Assembly: GCA_951804985.1 (NCBI GenBank)
Contig: OX638130.1
Location: forward strand, 99,197,700-99,261,699
Direction of reading: 5' to 3'
DNA length: 64,000 nucleotides
Source of the DNA: Dryomyza anilis
Taxonomy: Eukaryota > Arthropoda > Insecta > Diptera > Dryomyzidae
This document shows positions 24,120 to 33,569 of the stretch, piece after piece. The stretch's first letter is position 1, and the number at the start of each line of letters is the position of its first letter. The position numbers and the translations under genes were made by a program. The notes under the pieces were generated by a model. It was not told the DNA's origin and ran no database searches. It worked only from the letters and a program-made list of their open reading frames with translations.

Positions 24120-24717
24120 TTAATACATTATTTGTATTACATCGAATATTTGATTTCTTATTTTTTCTCAAAATTCCATTAATTTTATAGTTGATTCTTA
24201 ATTTTTCGATACACATATTTTGTATTTTTTTTTTTATTTTCTTGAATTTAAGTAGAATATTTGTTTGAATTTTTCTTACAATGAAATACAGACCTGAAAT
24301 AATAAATAAAATATATTTTTAACGAAATCTAATTCATTTTCGAAATTTTATTAACAAACTATAGTTGATTCTTTTTTTTTATACACATATTATTGAAACC
24401 ATTGTATTTTCTTGAATTTAAGTAGAATATTTCTTATTATTTTTTTCTCACAATGATTTAATTTATTTACTTAATCGAATTAGAGCTGTATTTCTATTCA
24501 AATTATTAGAAACATTTAGAAATATTTATAAGTTTTATTAAATTTTTGTAGTATTTTCTAAATTTTTCGAAATACGTATTTTCGAAAACATTGTATTTTC
24601 TTGGATTAAGAAGTATATTACTTGTTTATGATTTATTTATGATTTGGATATCCTATTTTTTTTTTTGTAGTAGTTGGTTCTTAATTTTTTAGTACACATA
24701 TTTTTCAATACCATTGT
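24120..24717. repeat. Degenerate ~175-bp tandem repeat
   Basis: The ordered words GTTGATTCTTAATTTTTCG, ATACACATATT, GTATTTTCTTGAATTTAAGT and AGAATATTTCTTATTTTT recur at about 24190, 24360, 24560 and 24670. The last unit is cut off at 24717 by the Helitron-like element, and a further unit appears at 25425-25513. Confidence 0.75.
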
Positions 24718-24761
24718 TTATCTATATATATAAAACTCTTGGTCCGTCTGTCAGTCTGTCG

Positions 24762-24799
<38 letters not shown>

Positions 24800-25400
24800 T
24801 CCAGCATCACGTCTAAACCGATTTAACTGAAATTTTGCACCAGGATACTATGGAGTCCGGAGGGTGTCATAGGCTATATATGGGAGGGATTGGACAAATG
24901 GGCGTGGCACCTCCCATACAACCTACACTCCCAAAACGACATAACTCGGCACATGCACAAGCTAAGAAGATGAAACAAAAAAACTCAAATACAAAAAAAA
25001 AAAATAAAAAAACAAAAGCAAAAATCAAATACAAAAACAAAAGTTAAAGCACAAAACTAGGGCTATAACTCAAAAACAACAGAAAAATAAAAAAGGATAG
25101 AAAACAAAAACAAAATCAACCACACTAAAATTCACCACACTAAAATTCACAACACTAAAACTCACCACACTAAAATTCACCACACTAAAACTCACCACAC
25201 TTAATTTCACCACAGTAAAACTCACCACACTAAAATTCACCACACTAAAACTCACCACACTAAAATTCACCACACTAAAATTCACCACACTAAAACTCAC
25301 CACACTAAAATTCACCTCATTCAAATTGACCCACTTAAACTGACCATACTTAAATTCACCACACTTAAATTCAACACACTAAAACACACAACAATAAAAT
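24718..25400 (+). mobile_element. Helitron-like element with GTCT run and minisatellite core
   Basis: Starts near TCTATATATATAAAACTCTT, followed by a (GTCT)n run (24746-24793) and a GC-richer block at 24800-24940 with CCAGCATCACGTCTAAACCG and AACTGAAATTTTGCACCAGG. From general knowledge of insect Helitrons, an AT-rich TC-start, a short microsatellite and a sequence like GATTTxACxGAAATTT are typical of the 5' end. A 15-bp minisatellite forms the core, as in DINE-1/INE-1-like nonautonomous elements. The CTRR terminus with preceding hairpin was not found with certainty. It interrupts the ~175-bp repeat. Confidence 0.5.
25115..25385. repeat. 15-bp minisatellite CACCACACTAAAATT
   Basis: About 17 copies of CACCACACTAAAATT alternating with CACCACACTAAAACT, decaying at the right end (CACTTAAATTGACC-type units). 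It appears to be the internal array of the Helitron-like element. The 84-residue minus-strand ORF over it (NFSVVSFSVV repeats) is an artefact. Confidence 0.93.
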
Positions 25401-25424
25401 TCTTTTTTGGTTTACAAAGTTTTG

Positions 25425-25513
25425 TTTATTATTTTTTAGTTGTTTTTTAATATTTCAGTACACACATATTCGAAAATATTTCATTTTCTTGGATCTAAGA
25501 AGAATATTTCTTA
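25425..25513. repeat. Fifth unit of the ~175-bp repeat
   Basis: AGTTGTTTTTTAATATTTCAG, TACACACATATTCGAAAA, TCATTTTCTTGGATCTAAG and AGAATATTTCTTATTTTT match the units at 24.2-24.7 kb in order. It lies on the far side of the Helitron-like element and ends at the T-run of the inverted LINE tail. Confidence 0.72.
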
Positions 25514-25588
25514 TTTTTTTTACAAATAAACCAACGCTGAGGGGATACCCCCTGTACATGCAATGCACAGCGTTGATCGTAAGAAGGT
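25514..25588 (-). mobile_element. LINE 3' end, severely truncated copy
   Basis: On the minus strand this reads CTTCTTACGATCAACGCTGT, GCATTGCATG, a GGGGGTATCCCC stem, CAGCGTTGGTTTATTTG and an A-run. This closely matches the 3' untranslated end of the LINE at 27.0-27.6 kb, in opposite orientation. Only about 75 bases remain, as expected from early termination of target-primed reverse transcription. Confidence 0.82.
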
Positions 25589-26269
25589 TTAATTTTGCTA
25601 AATTTAATATAACCCGGTTACTGGTCGGGTTATCACAAACAAAAATTCCGTTAAAAGTTCCCATAATGTCCATTTTTTTTTTCTGCTAGAGTATAAAGCA
25701 GAAATCACCCAAAAATTCATTTTAAAAAATATGCCTTAATCTACTATGCAATTTTAAAAACAAATTTGTTTCTAATACCCGATTTAGTTCAACACGTATT
25801 TAACTTGTAAAGAAATAAAATATAATTCATGCTTTTACAACCTGTTTTTTGCACAATCAATAAACATTTTTGCAAACAAAAAAGTAACACTTTCATTTTT
25901 TCACAAGTCCACAGAATATACAATTATCGTGAACAAGTTAATTGCTCTAATATGTAGTATATAAAACTATAATATTCAAGAGTTGTACACAATGTCATGA
26001 CAAGATCCACTGCGATCTGCCAACTCTAATGGTCAACCATGAAAGGATCAGAAGATGATGAGGCAGGCAAACCATCAGCAGTGACTTGATCATAATTCTG
26101 CGGGAGTGTCATAAAATTTGCATAATTATGCAGACGAGACAGCGACTCAGCACAGATTACAATAATTTATGTGTGGACTTAGGCTATAGTCACTTGGTGG
26201 TGGTGGTTGGGAACAGCACCATGGCATAGGCTATAAATTAGGCATAATATACACCTGATGTCTGCAAAG
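25589..26269. other. Unique spacer with a small hairpin
   Basis: Contains an inverted pair TAACCCG and CGGGTTA around 25610-25632 directly upstream (minus sense) of the LINE tail. It may be part of that element or a chance stem. The patch at 25990-26250 is less AT-rich (GGTGGTGGTTGGGAACAGC). No ORF is credible. Confidence 0.4.
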
Positions 26270-26497
26270 ATGAAGAACTAAAAAATATTATGAAACAAAA
26301 ATGAAATACCTTAAAGATAAAAAAATAATAAAAGGTGAAGAACCTAGGATGAAGTAAAATGAAAAAAAGATGACGAAGATAACTAAAATAAATATTTGAA
26401 TGCAAAGATATAATACTGAAGGGCTATGAACTAAAAGACGAAAAACTACTAAAATAAATAGAATCACTAAAAAGAATATAATATATATATAGATAGT

Positions 26498-26558
<61 letters not shown>

Positions 26559-26889
26559 GGATAAATAGAATTGAACCGTAGATAATACTAAAATGCGAAG
26601 AACTAAAAGGAGAAATCAAAAATACTATGTACTAAGCGACAAAGAATTAAATTATGTAGAATCAAAGGTATTAAACTAAAAGACAAAGATCTAAAAGACG
26701 AAAAACTAAAAGAAGGAGAACTGGAGATGAAAAACCATGAGCTATAAAAAATAGAGAAAGAACGAAAATACGAAGAAGTAAAAGGCAAAATCATAAAATA
26801 TTAAAAACCAAAGACGTAGACATCAAAGAGAAAGAATTGTTCATAAAAGGTTCATAAAAAGATGAAGAACTAGAATATCTAGAGATATC
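26270..26889. repeat. Degenerate purine-rich array
   Basis: Words of the type GAACTAAAAGACGAA, GATGAAGAACTAAAA and AAAATACGAAGA recur irregularly about every 15-30 bases. Similar sequence returns at 28355-28402 and at 29160-29420, on either side of the transposon cluster, so one old array has been split. The minus-strand ORF here is Ser/Phe-rich antisense of the purine repeat. Confidence 0.6.
26490..26560. repeat. (GATA)n microsatellite
   Basis: About 17 nearly uninterrupted GATA units following a short (AT)n tract, embedded in the purine-rich array. Confidence 0.97.
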
Positions 26890-27030
26890 TAGCATTCAGA
26901 CGGTACTGTGAATTTATTTCACTACGATTTGTGGTAAATATAGCGACAAGCGCCTATGTCTAACCCGGGTTTCGAACCTGAGACTTTAAGAATGCAAATG
27001 CAGCGCACAAACCTCTGGACTGCGCACTGT
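26890..27030 (-). mobile_element. Second tRNA-related SINE-like element
   Basis: Minus-strand reading gives CAGTCCAGAGGTTTGTGCGC as an A-box-like head and, about 45 bases later, GGTTCGAAACC, a perfect B-box consensus, then a short body with GCGCTTGTCGCTATATTTAC. The order and spacing fit an internal RNA polymerase III promoter. It differs from the SINE at 7.3 kb in both head and body, so it would be a second family. Its upstream end abuts the truncated end of the LINE at about 27030. No tail or target duplication was resolved. Confidence 0.55.
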
Positions 27031-27590
27031 CTACACCACCTATATTCGGCCTAAGATGGAATACAATTTGCACATATGGGCAGGGGCTTCAAAATCTTCT
27101 TTGGAGTTCCTGGATCGAATCCAACAACGTGCAATATATTTAATATGGGATGAAAATATTTCATCATCTATTGGTTCTCTTGAGCACCGAAGGACCGTTG
27201 GGTGTGTAAGCCTGTTTTATAGGTATTACAATGGTAAGTGTTCGAGGGAGATACATGGCCTGATTCCACCAGGTCGTGTGTCCTCTCGTTCTACTCGGGC
27301 ATCGAACCAAGGCCACCCCTTCGTAGTTCACTCGGCTCTCAATAGAACCACGCATTACCGAAATAATTCGTTCTTCAGTCGCACGATACGTTTGTGGAAC
27401 AATCTCCCTGCGTCTGTTTTTCCCGACATTTTTGATATTGGCAAGTTCAAAACAAACATTCACCGACACTACTCCATCTTTCCCCCCTCCATTTAATCTA
27501 TCATCCCTTCTTACGATCAACACTGTGCATTGCATGAATAGGGGACATCCCCTGAGCGTTGGTTAATTTGTAAAAAAAAAAAAAAAAAAT
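27029..27590 (+). mobile_element. 5'-truncated non-LTR retrotransposon (RT C-terminus plus 3' end)
   Basis: An open frame enters from upstream (VYTTYIRPKMEY) and continues from Met 27056 to stop 27496, 146 residues. It carries the hallmarks of the C-terminal region of jockey/CR1-type reverse transcriptase ORF2: YIRPxxEY then IWAGA, LDRIQQRAIYLI, LEHRRTVGCVSLFYRYYNG, and NSFFSRTIRLWNNLP near the end. The catalytic YADD core and endonuclease would lie further upstream and are absent. After the stop come about 75 bases of 3' UTR and an A-run at 27572-27590. The fragment is intact in frame, so insertion may be fairly recent, but it cannot be active. Confidence 0.88.
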
Positions 27591-27615
27591 AATAAAAGAA
27601 TATTATCAGAGACAA

Positions 27616-27668
27616 AATTTCTAGAATTTTTCAGAAATATTTCTGGCATATTTCCGGCAAACACACAG
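27616..27668 (+). mobile_element. One end of the foldback element family
   Basis: ATTTCTAGAATTTTTCAG, AATATTTCTGGCATATTTCC and GGCAAACACACAG match the right end of the element at 62.9-63.3 kb. Similarity continues just outside (ATAAAT, then GCAGAAAATAGATAGCTT against GAAGAAAATATGCAGCTT). The left end is missing. Confidence 0.62.
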
Positions 27669-27798
27669 ATAAATGGACATTTTTTGGGAACGGGCAGAAA
27701 ATAGATAGCTTCTGATACAAACTCCGCCTTTGTCTGTTTCATATATATCAATTTCTGAACTGCCTCGACCCTACTAAAAAATTTGTCTGTGGTAACTG

Positions 27799-29158
27799 AC
27801 CCAGTGTACCATTCGATTCAATATCGCTTCGAGTCTGTTTTGAGATGTCGGGGAATTCATCGTATTTATAATAATTATACTACCCAGTATGCCATTCGTT
27901 TCGATATCGTTTCGAGATCAATGCGAGTAGATGGAGAAGTTACACGATATCGGATCCGTTCTCGTAACGTTATCGATCATCAAATTGGACCTACATGGTA
28001 GATAGATATCGAAAGTTTCTCGATATGGGAAATGTATCGAAATCGGATCGATATCGAAGATACAATTGATCAAAGTTCGAGATTTCTTCGAAAAATATTG
28101 CGATATCGATTTGATATCTCTTTAATTATCATATCTTGTACAAAGTATTTGAATGTACGAAAATTTTTAAAAATTAGAATCGTGAAAGCAACGAGATCGA
28201 ACTTTTTTATCGAAGTTATTTGAGAAAGCATTGAGGCATCGAAGATCTCCGAGACATGGCAGACTGGGTACATATCGCAGTTACTTAGGAAAACTTCGAA
28301 CATCGAAGAGCTTCGAGATATGATAGACTGGGAAATAACAAAACCAACTACCAAACGATGAATTAAAAAACAACGGACAACTAAAATACCCGAAACTAAA
28401 AGACGAATAACTACCCAGGCTGTCATGTCTCGGAGCTCTTCTATGATCGAAGTTTTCTCGAACTAACTGCCATACAAAAGTTCGATCTCGATGCTTTATC
28501 ACTACTAATTTTATTTATACATCGATTTTCGTACAATAAAAATAAAGTAGAAAATACGATATTTAAATATATGTCACATCTATATCGCAGTGTTTTTCGA
28601 ATCAATCTCGATATTCGTTGGGATATCGATCCGGAAACGGTTTTTTGTCGTTTCGAATAAACTTCATTATCGCGTTACGATATCTGCGTACATATTCGAA
28701 ATAGTTGTAATATAAAATATATACCAAATCGTAATCGATATCAAATGAATTCCTCGACATCTCTAAACAGTCTCGAAGCGATATCGAATCGAATGGCTTA
28801 CTGTGATCTCTTGGAGACCTTCGGTGCCCCGAAGCATTCTCGAACTAACTTCGATTAAAAAATTCGATGTCGTAGCTGTAACGCTTCTCCGTACATTAAA
28901 ATTTAACGACAAGATATGATATTTAAACATATATCACATCGATATCGCTATACTATATATTTTGAGTAATCTCGAACTTTGAACATTTTTTCTTCGATAT
29001 CGTTCCGACTTGGAAAAATTTCGCGTACCGATAAAATTCCGACAGAATAGATCGATATCTAACCTACCAAGTAGGTCAAATTAAAAGCTTGATATCGTGA
29101 AATTTCTTCATCGACTCGTATTGATCTCGTAACGATATACTAGCTTAGTATACTGGGT
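27799..29158. mobile_element. Cluster of inverted TA-flanked elements (CCCAGTxTGCCAT family)
   Basis: Four pairs of inverted segments of 60-75 bases lie here: 27799-27866 with 28744-28803, 27882-27956 with 29090-29158, 28193-28265 with 28797-28870, and 28277-28340 with 28403-28470. Ends share ACCCAGTxTGCCAT, and interiors are rich in CGATATCG and TTCGAG. One unit, from CCCAGTATGCC at 27883 to GGCAGACTGGG at 28268, is flanked by TA on both sides, and another begins TA-CCCAGGCTGTCATG near 28405. This points to repeated insertion of one palindromic MITE family into itself. No ORF with a domain is present. Confidence 0.82.
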
Positions 29159-29159
29159 T

Positions 29160-29420
29160 AAAGACGTAAACTAGAAATTGTTAAAATATGTAGAATAATA
29201 AAATGCAGACTAATATACGAAAAAGTAAAATATGAAAAATCAAAAGATAGAGAATGAAAATCTAAAAGTTTAACATACAATATCTAAAATGATGAACTCT
29301 TAGCCTATCAAGTAGAAATAAAGAACTGAAAGTCTATGACTAAAAAGACGCAGATCTAAGGAATCACAAATGTGGAATCAGTATGACGACAAAAGAAGAC
29401 TTAACAAATAGTGGGCTAGG
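29160..29420. repeat. Purine-rich array, right piece
   Basis: Continuation of the pattern at 26.3-26.9 kb: AAAGACGTAAACTAGAAATT, ATGAAAATCTAAAAG, AAGAACTGAAAGTC, AAAAAGACGCAGATCTAAG. Units are too decayed to define a length. Confidence 0.5.
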
Positions 29421-31190
29421 AAAGGAAGTAGGTACTATGATTATTTTAAAATCAGCAGGCAGACAAACAGACTGATACAGAGACAGACAGACAGACAGAT
29501 TGACAGACTTCCAACGACATAGGGACAGGCGCAAAAATATAACTTATACTGGACACATGCTATTTATTATTATTAACATCCATAAAGTCGGATTCAATTA
29601 GGAGAATTTGCGATGCACACAGACGTTCCGCAGTTTGATGGGTTGTTACACCTTCGGAGAGACAAACCGGCGAATCTGTCGAGTCCACTGAGTCAGGGAG
29701 TCAGTTAGGCAGGGTGTCTTTGATAGTCACACAGCCAGTTGATGCATTGTTGATGATCCTGTGACGAGACACGCAATGCTCTTGAGTTGGTGATGGTAAT
29801 GGTTATGTTGCATGACGCTGCACGAACATAATATATATCCTTGCCACACTTTTGTGCAGCAGACATAGAGACGGTGAAAAAAATCTGCAGACAGAAAAAA
29901 CATAAAAAATAAAATAACAATACAAAAAAATCGCCAGTGAAAAGGTGCCCTTAGTGTTATTAGTCAATGTTAATGAATGATTATTAAAAAAAGAGTAGCC
30001 TCTTTTTTCATATTATTTTTCTGTTTGTCTACAAATAAAGTAGAAGATTGATTATAAGTTTTTCTTTACACAAAATTTTTATAGTATGTGCGAAAATTAT
30101 TAATGCCTCGACAACGCAAATTACAAATTGATTCCCATGATTAGTGCGTGTGCGTCCTTCATTCCCCCCAACTACAATGGATCCTTGTAACAATCAAAGC
30201 AATAATTATTATATTTTCGAAAAACTGATTTATCAGCGGAAATAACTTCGGCATTCAATCGAGTTATATTTATGCGTCATCATCATCATCCTCGTCATTA
30301 AATACAACATCATGCTAGCAATTGCTATTGTATGAAACGTGCGAAATCTTATATTCTATTCAATTATCAAGTATCTGGCGAGGTATTGAGCTCGTAACAA
30401 GTATTCATTCGAAATTCCAGTGAAATAAATTTGCGTCATGCGACTGACTGGCGTTGAATCGTTAAAATCGACAATTTTAAAAGCAATTATTTCAAGCTAT
30501 TTGAATTCAATTGTGCTGTGTCTAATTTAACAATTTTAGTTTTGTTTTTTTTTTTATATATATAATAAGATTTTTTTTTGTTGTCGCAATTTTTCTTTAA
30601 ATTGTCTTGACAAATTACAATATACCAACAAATACTATTATTTCGATAGGTTTTTGAGATATTTGAATCTAAACACGAAAAATATTGAATTTTTTATTCA
30701 ATTTTTGTACGATTTTTTTAACATTGTGAGTCTAATGATAAATAAGAAAATTAATTAAGGTTATGTAGTACATAATTCAAGCGAACGACGAAAACTACTA
30801 AATTTTTAGTATCAGTTCTCCTTTATAAAATATGGTCTATCAATACGGTTTCCGCCAAAAACTGAAAATTTAAAAAAAAAAATTTTGTTTGACAATTGAT
30901 TATATCAATGTGTTCTCAGGGTATATTTAAAAAAAAAAAAAAAAACAATTAGGAAAAGTTTGAATTTTTGTAGTTAGTTTGAACTATGTTCTAGATAACC
31001 ATAAATCGTTTTTTTTTTTTGTTAATTATTAAATCCCAAATGATAATAAAAAAATTCGAATAAAAATTTAAATTTTCCGAATTTATATCCAATTATCTTT
31101 AAAACTTATTGGAATATTAGCATTCATTACTATATTAAAATTATACTAAACAATTTAAAAAAAATAGTTTAAATATTGTTGTTAAACTCT
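29421..31190. other. Unique spacer DNA
   Basis: Less AT-rich at 29450-29860 (a short GACA run at 29479-29500, CACTGAGTCAGGGAGTCAGT near 29687), then AT-rich. The 71-codon minus-strand ORF at 29705-29920 has a hydrophobic start (MLFYFLCFFCLQIFF) that could pass as a signal peptide, but nothing else supports it. A CATCATCATCATCC run is at 30267. No gene called. Confidence 0.45.
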
Positions 31191-31737
31191 TGTTGCGAAA
31201 ATTCAGTCTACGGAAAACTGTTCTACGAGTTCGTATCACTGGATTGTGTACAAAATAAAACACACTTATATTTGGTTTTAACTAGTACTATTTCAACTAG
31301 ATTATTAACTTTTTTTTTAATTAAATAACAACTTAAAGAATAATCACTTATATCAACTGCTGAATTTCTACAATTTAGCTTTATAATATTCACTCACGAC
31401 ACGCACTAGTTCACTATCAAATGACAACTGAAGTGCTGTGCCTCAGATGCAGCACCTTTATATACTGCATGTTCAGTTTGACACTTTTCGACAAGCTTCG
31501 ACATTTTTCGATTCGTTTCGTGACTGACGCATGCTATTGGCATCTCATTCGCACTCATGTGTTTCAATGTGTTGATCATCCATCTATTTCTCGCATATTG
31601 CATAGTGCGCTGAATGATCTTCCGTCTCATTCTAACACATTGCTTAGTGTGCTGCATTGTCTTGCGTCTCATTTATTATTATTAATTGCTTGCACAGTGG
31701 ATCAAATTACCTCTTTTCGAAACAATATTTTTCCACA
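31191..31737 (-). mobile_element. Probable solo LTR
   Basis: Read on the minus strand it begins TGTGGAAAAATATTG and ends TTTTCGCAACA, so it has TGT...ACA ends. It contains tandem 50-bp-class repeats in the first part (ATGAGACGCAAGACAATGCA and AATGAGACGGAAGATCATTC), then TATATAAAG and, downstream, a leader-like stretch. Enhancer-like repeats, then TATA, then transcribed region, is the layout of an LTR. No second LTR, primer-binding site or gag/pol remnant flanks it. A 5-bp target duplication was not seen (ACTCT versus GAATT), which weakens the call. Confidence 0.45.
31456..31464 (-). promoter_or_regulatory. TATA box within the putative LTR
   Basis: TATATAAAG on the minus strand. A start about 30 bases downstream would fall near plus-strand 31425-31430, where CAGTTGTC resembles an insect initiator. 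It is consistent with an LTR promoter directed leftward. Confidence 0.45.
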
Positions 31738-31749
31738 GAATTAACGGCC

Positions 31750-31970
31750 ATGTTCCGGCTTTCGATCGAATTTCATAAATAAATTTGTAAACAAACGGTT
31801 TTGAATTCGATGTCACAATACAAAAAATGTGTTTTTCAAACGAATTCAAATCGTTGAAGTCAAAGCAATAGGATTGAATTCAATGTTTGTACTGAGACAT
31901 CGAATTCAAAACCATTTGTTTACATATTTGATATAAAATTCGATTGGAATTCGATCGAAAGTCGGAACAT
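31750..31970. mobile_element. Palindromic MITE, 221 bp
   Basis: Ends ATGTTCCGGCTTTCGATCGA and TCGATCGAAAGTCGGAACAT form a 20-bp inverted repeat with one mismatch. Inversion continues inward (AACAAACGGTTTTGAATTCG against CGAATTCAAAACCATTTGTT), so each arm is about 65-75 bases. No ORF. Flanks GGCC and TCTAAG give no clear target duplication. Confidence 0.88.
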
Positions 31971-32159
31971 TCTAAGTAGTGGCTGAAAAAGGCTAGAAAA
32001 TAATATTGCAATTTTCTCAAAAACATTACGTAATAAAATAAACTAAGTATGCAGTCAAACTCAGCACCAGTGAATTATATAGAATTGATGTATAGGATGT
32101 CCATGACAAAAATCGTATTCGGTAGTGTAATAGTTTGCCGCAATACATCAAAAGGAACT

Positions 32160-32341
32160 AGGCTGAGTTCTTTCTTACTATTTGAGTTGTGCGTTTTATA
32201 TTTTTGGTTGTACTTAAAATGAATGATCCTGTAATTATCCATTTCCGGAACTTCTTTGCTTTCAAAATAAAATATCGTTGCCAGATCGGCAAAAATACTA
32301 GTTTAGTAATATCTGTTTGCTATGAAGGTGCTATTTATTGG
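32160..32341 (-). mobile_element. Decayed SINE 3' half
   Basis: The plus strand reads GAGTTCTTTCTTACTATTTG, AGTTGTGCGTTTTATATTT and TTGTACTT, a degraded match to the 3' portion of the SINE at 7.3 kb (GAGCTCTCTCACCATTTTG, AGCTGTGCGTGTTATATTT, GTACT). The tRNA-like head is not recognisable. A TA-flanked MITE starts immediately after. Confidence 0.45.
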
Positions 32342-32343
32342 TA

Positions 32344-32563
32344 CACCCAGAAAAAAATACTATATAAATAATAGTTTTTTACTATTAAAAATATTCAATA
32401 GGATAAATTATTATTTTAATCGGAAAATACCATTAAATACTAGAAAATACCATGACATTGCCATTGAGTTTATATGAAATAATTTATTTTTTGTATACTA
32501 TTAAATCAATAATTGTCCTATTGACTAATTTTAATGGGATTTGAGGGAATTTTTTTCTGGGTG
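32344..32563. mobile_element. TA-flanked MITE, 220 bp
   Basis: CACCCAGAAAAAAATAC at the left and TTTTTTTCTGGGTG at the right are inverted, with TA on both sides. Inner arms are also inverted (ACTATTAAAAATATTCAATAGG against CCTATTGACTAATTTTAATGGG). Noncoding. It matches the 60.5-kb copy along its length. Confidence 0.92.
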
Positions 32564-32569
32564 TAGTTA

Positions 32570-32845
32570 CTACATGAATTTACTGTATTTCTGCACAAAA
32601 TATTAATACATTTGTATAAGAAATAACTGCATTTTGTATTTTTTATAAAAACCGTTAGATATGTAGACAAATTACTACTTTTGCATATATTTTTACTACA
32701 CTTTGTATTTATTTAATATAAAATTATGAATTCATGAAAATTTTGAAATGGAATGTCATAAGTATTTTTAATTCTGTAAATAATCAAAAATATTAGTTAA
32801 TTTCTAGTCTAGTCCATTTTTGTCACAATTATTTTACATTCATGA
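32570..32845. repeat. Diverged direct repeat, copy 1
   Basis: The words CTGCATTTTGTATTTTT, CACTTTGTATTTATTTAATA, TCATGAAAATTTTGAAATGG and AATGTCATAAGTA recur in order at 33210-33490. The MITE at 32849-33107 lies between the two copies. No family recognised. Confidence 0.45.
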
Positions 32846-32848
32846 TTT

Positions 32849-33107
32849 AAGATATCGTCGGTGATCATGCAAAACCGACTATCTACATTTTTGAATACCG
32901 ATTACAAAAGTAATTTTAGAGAAGAAAAAGAATCTATGTCGATTCTCAATTCTGCACATAATTCATCCATTAAGTGAGTCAACACATATAATGCCATTTA
33001 TCTAATTTATCCGATCAACATATAGTTTAAAACCGAATTATAAGACAAAATTTGGCGTAAATTTCACATGTGGTTATGCGGTTTTGCAGTACCGTCGACG
33101 ATATCTT
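32849..33107. mobile_element. Inverted-repeat element with AAGATATCGTCG ends, ~259 bp
   Basis: Left end AAGATATCGTCGGTGATCAT then GCAAAACCG. Right end CGGTTTTGCAGTACCGTCGACGATATCTT. The arms pair over about 30 bases with a few mismatches. No ORF, and the target duplication is unresolved. Confidence 0.72.
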
Positions 33108-33209
33108 TTACTAGAAACACTTGATAAAATAATACGGGCAAGTTTTACATTTCTGAAACATTTTTTTTTTAAATAAATAAATAAATAAATAATACAAATA
33201 TAACCTCAT

Positions 33210-33490
33210 TTGTATACAAATTATGCATTTTTAACTGCATTATGTATTAATAAAAAACAAAATTCTAATACAATATGTAGTTAAATAAATTCAAATAAAT
33301 ACAAATGCACTTAAAATGAAAGAACATTTAGTAGAACTATGGTTTTTTTTTAAACAAATACAAAAATAAATTGCATTTATTGAATTTACTGCAATTATTA
33401 CATGTGTATTTATTTTCAATACAGTTTGTATTTATTTAATTTCATGAAAAATGTAAAATGGAATAAGTACTTTTATAAAACTTTAAATTT
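33210..33490. repeat. Diverged direct repeat, copy 2
   Basis: Partner of 32570-32845 (CTGCATTATGTATTAAT, CAGTTTGTATTTATTTAATT, TCATGAAAAATGTAAAATGG). A short (AAAT)n run precedes it at 33171-33193. Confidence 0.45.
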
Positions 33491-33569
33491 TATGGTTTTA
33501 TAAACAGCACAATTTTGCAGTTTCCATTTCGTTATTGCAATATACAAAAATGTCTTATAGAGGATTGCA

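Noticed and set aside
25070..25324. 84-codon minus-strand ORF with NFSVVSFSVV repeats
   Set aside because: It is the 15-bp minisatellite read in frame, not a repeat protein.
27164..27535. 123-codon minus-strand ORF
   Set aside because: Antisense shadow of the LINE reverse transcriptase fragment.
27783..28502. Several 60-118 codon ORFs on both strands
   Set aside because: They lie in the inverted-repeat transposon cluster, overlap each other and have no recognisable domain.
29705..29920. Secreted peptide with signal-like start
   Set aside because: Only the hydrophobic N-terminus supports it. There is no cleavage-site context, paralogue or mature-peptide pattern, and T-rich DNA often yields such starts.
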